Source: an uncultured Collinsella sp. (GTDB taxonomy: Bacteria; Actinomycetota; Coriobacteriia; Coriobacteriales; Coriobacteriaceae). Taken from it: a DNA stretch of 64,000 nucleotides. The DNA lies in assembly GCA_900541795.1 (NCBI GenBank), contig UQLC01000002.1:62001-126000 (forward strand), in the 5' to 3' direction. Every line of letters starts with the position of its first letter. Positions within the stretch are counted from its first letter, which is position 1. Both the position numbers and the translations under genes were made by a program. The notes beneath the pieces are model-generated. The model had not been told where the DNA came from. It worked only from the letters and a program-made list of their open reading frames with translations, and made no database searches. Below, in pieces: positions 51,557 to 58,270 of this stretch.

Positions 51557-51952
51557 CTATTCCGCCTTTTTAACGCGCGGCTTGCGACCGCGCGGCTTAT
51601 CGACCAGTGCGGCCTCACCGCTCTCGCGGTACTGACGGCACCAAGCCTTGACCGAAGACTCGCTGGGAATCTTGTGCTTGATCATGGCCTCGCGAACCGT
51701 CAAGCCGTTTTCCAGACGGTCCTTAACCACAGCGAGCTTTACGTCGTACGAATAGGTGTGATGATGCGAACCGGCATTGAGAACGGCGTCGGCACCGCCC
51801 ACGGCATACGCGCGGGCCCACTGACGAGCCGTGGCCTGGGGAATGCCAAGCTCCGCGGCGAGAGCGCGATGACCGACCCCCTCTTGGAGGATCTCGACGG
51901 CGCGCTGCCTAACCTCGGGCGCATGCGTGCGAGTCCTAGTTGCTTCCGACAT
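51557..51952 (-). CDS. Lone transposase-OrfA-like double-HTH protein
   Basis: The roughly 131-residue basic protein has two HTH units: VRQRAVEILQEGVGHRALAA...ATARQWARAY (about 15-60) and KLAVVKDRLENGLTVREAMI...SSVKAWCRQYRESGEAAL (about 70-115). A basic tail, KPRGRKPRVKKAE, follows. This resembles OrfA of IS3-type elements, but no OrfB or inverted repeats lie beside it and it has its own terminator. It may be a domesticated DNA-binding protein. I chose ATG 51952; GTG 51961 is possible. Confidence 0.72.
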   Translation of the reverse strand: MSEATRTRTHAPEVRQRAVEILQEGVGHRALAAELGIPQATARQWARAYAVGGADAVLNAGSHHHTYSYDVKLAVVKDRLENGLTVREAMIKHKIPSESSVKAWCRQYRESGEAALVDKPRGRKPRVKKAE

Positions 51953-52290
51953 ACCTGCCACTTCTTAGCCTTAGCCGTTAATCTGCTTTCTTACGTGCAA
52001 GTTAGATAGTAGCATTTTACTGTTTGCTCAAAGCAGTTAATTAAAATAGACACGGCGTTATCTGGGCATTTGGCACCAAATTACGACATTTCTTTATCGA
52101 TTATTTACGCTGGTAGCTGACTCGCAGCTAATCGTCATTCGCTTGTCAACAAAATTGGCATCTCTTTATGTCCTTTGGTATAGAGGATATAGTTATTAAC
52201 CCCTCCCCCAATATTTTTGAGTGATCTGCAAGGCAGTAGACGTCCTCACTCCTCATGATTACCGCGCATTGCCATTCATCGGAGCAAAAC
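51953..52290. other. AT-rich intergenic region
   Basis: A roughly 340-bp A/T-rich stretch between the HTH gene start and the terminator of the reductase gene. I see no gene; a 60-codon frame on the minus strand (52146-52328) runs into the terminator and has no clear ribosome site. It probably holds the promoter of the HTH gene. Confidence 0.5.
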
Positions 52291-52326
52291 AAAAAGGGCG
52301 GGACCTGCTGCGCTTGCAGGCCCCGC
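52291..52326 (-). terminator. Terminator of the OYE-family reductase gene
   Basis: On the minus strand GCGGGGCCTGC and GCAGGTCCCGC form an 11-bp stem (one G-T pair) with a 7-nt loop, followed by CCTTTTTG. It is about 75 bp past the stop. Confidence 0.85.
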
Positions 52327-52401
52327 ACCGGTTGACACCCGACGGGACACAGCCGGGCGAGACGGATCCGTGCTACCGCCCCGCCTGGCCGCGATGTTCA
52401 A

Positions 52402-54432
52402 CTACAGCTCGTTGGCCGCGTGATACGCCGTGCGAATGGCGCTCGCAATGTCGGCGGTGCGCTCACCCGAGCAGTCGCCCACGCAGGTCACGGGCACCGT
52501 CACGCCATCCAGGTCAAACGCGTTGGCCTTGGAGCCCACGGCCATCACCACGTAATCGCAGGCGATCTTCACCGGCTCCTCGGCGCCGTCCTCGGTGGTG
52601 CGAACAGCCTCCACGCCCTCGTCGGTAATGACGGTCAGGCGGGTCTTAACATGCTGCTCCACGTTGTGCTCTGCAAAGTCGCTCATAATCAGCGGCAGAA
52701 TGGTCTCGGACTCGCCCGCGGCAATCTTGTCGAGCATCTCCACGATCGCCACCTCGCAGCCGTGCTGCAGCAGGTACTCGGCAGTCTCGGTGCCCACCAG
52801 GCCGCCGCCAATGACGGCGACGCGGCCGCTGAGCTCCACCTTGCCGGCCAGCACGTCCCAGCTCGAGACGACCTTCTCCGAATCGGCACCCGGAACGGGG
52901 ATGACCACGTCGTGTGCGCCCACGGCCACAATCGCAGCGTCGGCGGCGTTGAGGTCCTCAGCGGTAGCGGCATGGTTGAGCTCGACCTTCACGCCCAGGC
53001 CGGGCAGAATCTTCTCGTAGTACTCGACCGAGCGCATGATCTCGTCCTTGCGCGGAGGCGCGGCCGCCAGCACAATCTGGCCGCCCAGATGATCGCTCGC
53101 CTCGTAGACGGTCACGTCGTAGCCGCGCTTGGCCGCCACGCGCGCGGCCTCCAGACCGGCGATGCCGCCGCCCACCACGGCGATCTTCTTGTCGCCCTCG
53201 CCCGGCTTAATGGCGATGGTTGCCTCATCGCCGTTCTCGGCATTGAGCACGCACGAGATGTACTTGCGGTCTTGAATCGCATCGACGCAGCCCTTGTTGC
53301 AGTTGAGGCACTCGCGGATGGGCTCACCCGTGGCGGCCTTCAGCGCAATGTCGGGGTCGCACATGAGCGAGCGGCCATAGGCGATGATGTCGGCGGCGCC
53401 GTCTTCCAGAATCTTCTCGCCGGCCTCGACCGAAACCACGCGGCCCACGGTTGCCACCGGCACGGAGACCAGGGCCTTGACGCGCTCGGCCACGGGCAGC
53501 GTCCAGTTGTAGGGCATGGCACCCATGGGCGGAATGGTGTCGCCCATGTTGCCGGTGTGGTTGGCCTGTGCGACCTGAATCATATCGATGCCCGCACCCT
53601 CGAGCAGCTTGGCGAACTCGCAGGCCTCGTCGGGCTGCAGGCCACCCTTGCCGCGCGGCGTGCCGTCGGGGTTCTCCATGATCACGGGGAGCTTGTACTC
53701 CACCATCAGCTGCGGCGCGGCCTCCTTAATGGCGGCGACGACCTCCAGCGCGTAGCGAACGCGGTTCTCGAACGAACCACCGTACTCGTCGGTGCGCTGG
53801 TTGAGGATGGCCGAGCACAGCGAACCAACCAGGCGGTCGCCGTGGACCTCGATAGCGTCGATCCCGGCCTGCTGTGCGCGAGCGGCCGAGGCAGCGATGG
53901 CCTCCTTGATCTGGGTGAGCTGCTCTACGCTCGCCTCGTTCACAAAGTGCTGCATGTCGTGATGCAGCTTGGCGTAGGCCTGGTTGCGGATCTCGTTGGA
54001 CTCGGCCATCTTGGCGGCAAAGGTCTCCTCGTCGCCGGCGGCCTTGGCCTCCTGCGCGGCCTTGGCGGCGGCCATGGATCCCATGACCATGCGGCCGACA
54101 CCGGGCACATCGTACTCGGGGTGGAACAGCTGCAGCGCGACCTTGGCGCCGTGCTTGTGGACGGCGTCGGCCAGCGCCTTAAACGTGGGGATCTGGGCGT
54201 CGGTTGCCAGCTTGGGCGTGGGGCTTGCGGTCATGACGGGAGCGACGTCGCCGATGACGATGTAGCTCACACCGCCACGGGCCAGGCGCTCGTAAAAAGC
54301 CAGGCTGCGCTTGCCAATGGAGCCGTCGCGCTCCTCGTAGCCGGTGGTCAGCGGCGGGAACATAATGCGGTTCTTGAGCTCAAGGGGGCCAACCGTAATG
54401 GGCTGGAGCAGCTTGGATGCAGGTGTGGTCAT
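52402..54432 (-). CDS. NADH:flavin oxidoreductase / 2-enoate-reductase-type Old Yellow Enzyme
   Basis: The 676-residue enzyme has an FMN-binding OYE TIM barrel (about 1-370), a [4Fe-4S] Cys cluster CLNCNKGCVDAIQDRKYISC (about 377-396) and FAD/NAD(P)-binding domains (about 415-676; IAVVGGGIAGLEAARVA and VAVIGGGLVGTETAEYL). This is the architecture of 2,4-dienoyl-CoA reductase FadH and of BaiCD/BaiH-like enzymes. It reduces an alpha,beta-unsaturated substrate with NAD(P)H. The substrate cannot be told from sequence and no bile-acid genes lie nearby. ATG 54432 has AGAGG 7 nt upstream; ATG 54438 is too close to it. The gene is preceded by an array of hairpins. Confidence 0.88.
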   Translation of the reverse strand: MTTPASKLLQPITVGPLELKNRIMFPPLTTGYEERDGSIGKRSLAFYERLARGGVSYIVIGDVAPVMTASPTPKLATDAQIPTFKALADAVHKHGAKVALQLFHPEYDVPGVGRMVMGSMAAAKAAQEAKAAGDEETFAAKMAESNEIRNQAYAKLHHDMQHFVNEASVEQLTQIKEAIAASAARAQQAGIDAIEVHGDRLVGSLCSAILNQRTDEYGGSFENRVRYALEVVAAIKEAAPQLMVEYKLPVIMENPDGTPRGKGGLQPDEACEFAKLLEGAGIDMIQVAQANHTGNMGDTIPPMGAMPYNWTLPVAERVKALVSVPVATVGRVVSVEAGEKILEDGAADIIAYGRSLMCDPDIALKAATGEPIRECLNCNKGCVDAIQDRKYISCVLNAENGDEATIAIKPGEGDKKIAVVGGGIAGLEAARVAAKRGYDVTVYEASDHLGGQIVLAAAPPRKDEIMRSVEYYEKILPGLGVKVELNHAATAEDLNAADAAIVAVGAHDVVIPVPGADSEKVVSSWDVLAGKVELSGRVAVIGGGLVGTETAEYLLQHGCEVAIVEMLDKIAAGESETILPLIMSDFAEHNVEQHVKTRLTVITDEGVEAVRTTEDGAEEPVKIACDYVVMAVGSKANAFDLDGVTVPVTCVGDCSGERTADIASAIRTAYHAANEL

Positions 54433-54579
54433 GGACATTCCTCTCTTGTAGGCGCGGCGGCGATGATGCCGCGTAGTTATCTAGAGGATATGGCATGGGA
54501 ATACAGCAGCGCAACGGAAATCGGCGGACAGCAGGTAGCGGCAGGTGGATGGGGATGGGCGGGGCGGCCCGTCGGTTTA

Positions 54580-54876
54580 TCTCAATCTGTAACAGTTACG
54601 CGACAAAACCGGGTCTTACTGTTACAGATCGAGACATTCCTCTCGGCCCATCCTCAACAATCTAGATCTGTAACAGCTAGGCCCACTTTTGACCCCTACC
54701 TGTTACAGATCGAGACAAACCAAACCCGCCTGCTAGAAAATCTCAATCTGTAACGGTTACTCGGCAAAAACCGTCCCTCGTGTTACAGATTTAGACAAAC
54801 ACGACCAAGCCCACCGGTATATCTCGATCTGTAACACCTAGCCGCCCAAATCGGGTCTAGATGTTACAGATCGAGA
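54580..54876. repeat. Array of four 55-bp inverted-repeat units, period about 80 bp
   Basis: Units lie at 54580-54634, 54661-54715, 54741-54795 and 54822-54876. Each starts with TCTCRATCTGTAAC (TCTAGATCTGTAAC in unit 2) and ends with GTTACAGATCGAGA (TTAGA end in unit 3). Starts are 81, 80 and 81 bp apart, and the half-sites alternate in direction every 39-41 bp. The inner 27 bp of the units are similar to each other (units 1, 5'-side of 3 and 4 share AAACCGGGTC-like blocks). Gaps of 25-26 bp between units differ. The array lies upstream of the reductase gene and beside a tRNA. Confidence 0.93.
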
Positions 54877-54965
54877 TTTTGTTTGAGAGGCCGAGAATTG
54901 GATCGAAAACACGGTCCCGAAATAACAAAAAAGCTCGCCGGCTAGGCCGACGAGCTGCAAGTTCT

Positions 54966-55042
54966 TGGTCGCGGGGGCAGGATTTGAACCTACGACCTCC
55001 GGGTTATGAGCCCGGCGAGCTACCAGACTGCTCCACCCCGCA
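54966..55042 (-). tRNA. Initiator tRNA-fMet (CAT)
   Basis: The 77-nt sequence folds as a cloverleaf with anticodon CAT (CTCATAA loop), a D-arm GGAGCAGTCTGGTAGCTC, a TTCAAAT loop and an encoded CCA end. The anticodon stem has three G-C pairs (CCGGG/CCCGG), the mark of initiator tRNA. Position 1 is U and position 72 is G, so the usual 1:72 mismatch becomes a weak U-G pair. It closely matches E. coli fMet from memory. Confidence 0.95.
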
Positions 55043-55197
55043 ATGTCTGGGCGCTTCATGTGCGCAAGAAAGAATATTACGCGGGAGTTCGGTAAGCGGC
55101 AAGGAAAATCTCGTAGAGCATAATTCCTTCATATTTAAAACCCCTCAGCCCCTATCACCGTAAACGAATCGCAGCCGAGCGCCGTCGGCGGCGCGTA

Positions 55198-55203
55198 TAC
55201 AAT
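55198..55203 (+). promoter_or_regulatory. Possible -10 box of coaX
   Basis: TACAAT lies 37 bp upstream of the coaX start. No good -35 was found at the correct distance. Confidence 0.35.
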
Positions 55204-55239
55204 GGTGCGCGTCCTTTTATGCCAACACTGGGAGTAGAC

Positions 55240-56013
55240 ATGCTGCTCGCTATCGATATGGGAAACACGCAGACGGCCATGGGCCTGTTTGACGGAGACG
55301 AGCTGGTGCAGTCGTGGCGTATGCCCACCGACCGCTCCTATACCGCCGACGAGATCCACGTGCGCCTGATGGGTTTCTTTAAGATGTACGGCCTTTCGCT
55401 CGATGCGGTCGACGCAATCGCCTTTGCGGGCGTGGTGCCGCAGCTCTCGCGCGAGTGGCACGCCGTGGCCGACCGCATTGCCGCGGACGCCATCGTCATC
55501 GGGCCGCAGACGGCCGCGGTGACCAAGCTGCGCGCGGCGCGCCCCCAGGCCGTAGGTGCCGATCGCGTCGCCAACGCCGTTGCGGCCGAGACTTTCTACG
55601 GCGCGCCGGCAATCGTGGTGGACTTTGGCACCGCGACCAATATCGACGTCATCGATGAGGACGGTTATTACATTGGCGGAGCGATCGCGCCGGGCATCCG
55701 CATCTCCATGGACGCGCTTGCCGCCCGTGCCGCCAAGCTCGCCAGCGTGCCGCTCGAGGCGCCCGAGCACGCCATCGGCCGCGATACCGAGGAGTGCATC
55801 AAGGTCGGCGCCGTAACGGGCGCCGCCGCCATGGCTGAGGGCCTGGTCGCGCGCATGAAGCGCGAGCTGGGCCGCGAGGATGCCACCGTTATCGCCACGG
55901 GCGGTCTCGCCAGCATCGTCGCCGATTCGACCGATGCCTTCGACGTGGTCGACGGACAGCTCACCATCAAGGGTATCTGCGAAATCTACCGCCGCATGCA
56001 GGAGCTGGGATAG
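55240..56013 (+). CDS. coaX: Type III pantothenate kinase
   Basis: The 257-residue enzyme phosphorylates pantothenate in the first step of coenzyme A synthesis. The phosphate motif LAIDMGNTQTAMGLFDGD is at the N-terminus (D6). GADRVAN, VVDFGTATNIDV and GGAIAPGIRISMDAL are the family's other motifs. ATG 55240 has GGGAGTAG before it; ATG 55219 lacks a ribosome site. It is cytosolic. It is transcribed away from the initiator tRNA, and no pantothenate uptake gene lies beside it. Confidence 0.95.
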   Translation: MLLAIDMGNTQTAMGLFDGDELVQSWRMPTDRSYTADEIHVRLMGFFKMYGLSLDAVDAIAFAGVVPQLSREWHAVADRIAADAIVIGPQTAAVTKLRAARPQAVGADRVANAVAAETFYGAPAIVVDFGTATNIDVIDEDGYYIGGAIAPGIRISMDALAARAAKLASVPLEAPEHAIGRDTEECIKVGAVTGAAAMAEGLVARMKRELGREDATVIATGGLASIVADSTDAFDVVDGQLTIKGICEIYRRMQELG

Positions 56014-56066
56014 GACAGGGGCTTAAGTCGAGCACGAGCGCGAGCGGCGAACTAGGCAACGCATCG

Positions 56067-56113
56067 GCCCTATTCCTCAAAATCGAAAGATTTTCAGTTT
56101 TGAGGAATAGGGC
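56067..56113. repeat. 47-bp palindrome, copy 1 (3' side of AAA gene)
   Basis: A 16-bp perfect inverted repeat (GCCCTATTCCTCAAAA and its complement) with a 15-nt centre TCGAAAGATTTTCAG. It ends 6 bp before the stop codon of the AAA/DUF4143 gene. Confidence 0.92.
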
Positions 56114-56119
56114 TTTCTG

Positions 56120-57316
56120 CTAGGCCTCGTCGCACAGCCACCTCGCCAGGTCCACGATCTGCACCCCATTGCGGTCCGTGGCCTCGTGATGCGTGCGGGC
56201 GAGAATCATCTTGGGGTACGCGTCGCCAATGCTCAGCAGTGGTGAAATCTCGCGTTCAAATGTCTTATCCGAGCTGATGTCGTCGCTCACCTGAATGTAG
56301 AGCTTCTCGCTTCGCTTGATTGCTACAAAGTCTATTTCCTTTTTATAGAGCACGCCGACGTATACCTCGTATCCGCGGCGCAGCAGCTCGATTGCCACCA
56401 TGTTCTCGTATACGCGTCCCCAATCCATATCACGTGTACCGAGCAGCGCGTATTTGAACGCGTGGTCTGCCAGGTAATACTTCTCGCCGCTCTTAAGGTA
56501 TTTTTTGCCGCGGATGTCGTACCGACGAACTTTATAGAAGGCAAACGCATCGCACAGGCACCCCATGTACGTGCCGACCGTCTTGTTCGTTATCTTTAGC
56601 CCATCCGCGTTCAAAATATCCGTAATGTTACGTGCCGACGTTATGTTGGATACGTTGTCCATCATGTAATCGGCAATGCGCAGCAGCGCCGATTCGTTTC
56701 TCACGTTATGCCGCTGCACGATATCTCTCACGATGAGCGTTTTGAAGACATTGGAGAGATATTGATAACGCTGCTCCTGCAGTGGATAAGGGTAGGAGCC
56801 GGACATACCGCCGGTTCTCGCGTACTCATCGAAGTCGCGGTCGACCTCGCCCTCGTCGCCATAGAGTCGATACTCCTCAAACGAGAATGGGAAAACCTCG
56901 ATCTCAAACGTACGCCCCGTAAAGAGCGTCGACAGATCGCTCGACAGCAAAAAGGCATTCGATCCGGTAATGAATATGTCGTACTGCTCGGATGCGTGGA
57001 GGCTGTTGATCGCACGCTCAAAACCGTCGCACATCTGAACTTCATCGATAAGCAGAAAGTTTTGTTTGCCGGACACTCGATGCTCTTTTACATAGGCGAG
57101 CAGCGCGTGATACTCGAGCAGATTCTCGAACTCATCGAGGTTGTAGTTGATATGGATGACATTCGAATTGGACAGATTTGCCTCCACGTAATCGCGGAGG
57201 GCCTCGAGCAATTTTGATTTACCGCTACGACGGATGCCCGTGATGACCTTGATGTCCGGCACGCCAATAAGGCTCGTCAACGTGTCCATATATGACGTTC
57301 TATTGATGAGTTTCAT
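56120..57316 (-). CDS. AAA ATPase with DUF4143 domain
   Basis: The 398-residue protein has Walker A GIRRSGKS (27-34), Walker B FLLIDEVQ (about 87-94), sensor ITGSNAFLLSSDL, then a DUF4143 domain (about 200-345) with KTVGTYMGCLCDAFAFYKVRRYD and the nuclease-like VGVLYKKEIDFVAIKRSEKLYIQV. The last segment resembles the restriction-endonuclease fold found in many such proteins. This widespread family has no settled function. GAGGAGG precedes the ATG. It is bracketed by near-identical palindromes and looks more A/T-rich than its neighbours, which suggests acquisition by transfer. Confidence 0.88.
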   Translation of the reverse strand: MKLINRTSYMDTLTSLIGVPDIKVITGIRRSGKSKLLEALRDYVEANLSNSNVIHINYNLDEFENLLEYHALLAYVKEHRVSGKQNFLLIDEVQMCDGFERAINSLHASEQYDIFITGSNAFLLSSDLSTLFTGRTFEIEVFPFSFEEYRLYGDEGEVDRDFDEYARTGGMSGSYPYPLQEQRYQYLSNVFKTLIVRDIVQRHNVRNESALLRIADYMMDNVSNITSARNITDILNADGLKITNKTVGTYMGCLCDAFAFYKVRRYDIRGKKYLKSGEKYYLADHAFKYALLGTRDMDWGRVYENMVAIELLRRGYEVYVGVLYKKEIDFVAIKRSEKLYIQVSDDISSDKTFEREISPLLSIGDAYPKMILARTHHEATDRNGVQIVDLARWLCDEA

Positions 57317-57342
57317 TGGGGCCTCCTCGCGGTCTTTTATCG

Positions 57343-57383
57343 CTATTCCTCAAAATTGAAAAATTTTCAGTTTTGAGGAATAG
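57343..57383. repeat. Palindrome, copy 2 (5' side of AAA gene)
   Basis: CTATTCCTCAAAA and TTTTGAGGAATAG (13 bp each) surround TTGAAAAATTTTCAG, as in copy 1. It begins 27 bp upstream of the AAA gene start. Confidence 0.9.
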
Positions 57384-57427
57384 GCTCTATAGCGAATATA
57401 CCTCGCGAAAGACCGAGCTGCCTTAAT

Positions 57428-57470
57428 CCTATTCCTCAAAAACGAAAATTTTTCAGTTTTGAGGAATAGG
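57428..57470. repeat. Palindrome, copy 3
   Basis: CCTATTCCTCAAAA and TTTTGAGGAATAGG (14 bp each) surround ACGAAAATTTTTCAG. It lies 45 bp beyond copy 2, downstream of the BirA-like gene. Confidence 0.9.
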
Positions 57471-57501
57471 GCGCTGGCAACCCATTCCCCAGATAGGCGA
57501 A

Positions 57502-57529
57502 ACCCTCCCCGGCACAGGCCGAGGAGGGT
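57502..57529 (-). terminator. Hairpin after the BirA-like gene
   Basis: ACCCTCCCCGGC and GCCGAGGAGGGT form a 12-bp stem with one mismatch. The minus strand continues GGTTTCG, a weak T-tract. It ends 40 bp past the stop. Confidence 0.6.
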
Positions 57530-57568
57530 CTTGTTGTCATGTCTATCTTTGGGCGCGAACGCCCCGCG

Positions 57569-58270
57569 CTACAGCCCGCGAATGCGTACGGCCTCGGGCG
57601 GAAACTCCTGCTCGCCGGCATCGGTCTTAATGGTCGCTCGGCCCCAGATGTCCAGGCCTGCAAACACACCGACCGCAAGCGGCAGGCCGTTGGGCGACAC
57701 CGCCGCAACTTGGCGGCCCAGCAGCGGCACCATGTCGAAGTACTCGCCCAGCACGGGAGCCAGCGGCCCTGCGGCGCCTTGCGGCGTGTTGGCAACAACC
57801 GCCCAAGCGTCCACGCGGGCCAGCACGGCGGCGGCCAGCGTCTCGACCAGCGCTTCGTCAGCCACGTCCACACCAAGCTCGCCCAGCGCCGAACGCTCAA
57901 TATCCACCGTCACGGCACCGAACATGCCCGCAGCAGCGGCACCGCCGTTCACGGCAACACGCGCGAGCGACGTCTCAAACGCAGGCGCACCGCACACGAT
58001 ATCGCTCGGCCACTGGATACCCACCTTACCGGCAAGGCCCAACCCCGGCGTCGAAGCCGTGCCCACGAGCGCGTCCATCATGCCCATCGCAGCCACAAAC
58101 GGCAGGCCGTGGAAGGCATGCATGTTCACGTCCGGGCGCACGATCAGCGAAAACGTCAGCGAAGCATCGCCCGCGCTCCAAGCGCACCAGCCCGCGGACG
58201 CACCCTCGCGGCCCGCGTCGCGCGCGGCGTCAAGCTCGGTACCGGCGACAACAGCATTCATCTCGATCAT
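57569..58270 (-). CDS. Divergent biotin-protein-ligase-like protein
   Basis: The 233-residue protein matches the BirA catalytic layout but with worn motifs. GREGASAGWCAWSAGDASLTFSL stands where BirA has GRGRxGRxW...SPxG. IQWPSD stands for KWPND, and the KLAGIL block is replaced by SLARVAVNGG. A C-terminal beta-barrel-like region (WGRATIKTDAGEQEF) resembles the BirA C-domain. Loss of the glycine/arginine loop suggests weak or no biotinylation, or another lipoyl/biotin-type ligand. The ATG follows the folP-folK stop with no gap (TAGATG), so it is co-translated. Confidence 0.6.
   Translation of the reverse strand: MIEMNAVVAGTELDAARDAGREGASAGWCAWSAGDASLTFSLIVRPDVNMHAFHGLPFVAAMGMMDALVGTASTPGLGLAGKVGIQWPSDIVCGAPAFETSLARVAVNGGAAAAGMFGAVTVDIERSALGELGVDVADEALVETLAAAVLARVDAWAVVANTPQGAAGPLAPVLGEYFDMVPLLGRQVAAVSPNGLPLAVGVFAGLDIWGRATIKTDAGEQEFPPEAVRIRGL

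Noticed and set aside
51557..51952. Intact insertion sequence
   Set aside because: Only an OrfA-like protein is present, with no OrfB, no inverted repeats and its own terminator.
52146..52328. 60-codon minus-strand ORF
   Set aside because: It starts inside the terminator of the reductase gene and has no supporting signal.
52402..54432. Bile-acid enzyme BaiCD or BaiH
   Set aside because: The architecture fits, but many OYE-family reductases share it and no bile-acid genes lie nearby.
54580..54876. CRISPR array
   Set aside because: Half-sites alternate in direction, the unit interiors are related to one another, and no cas genes are present. CRISPR repeats would share one direction with unrelated spacers.
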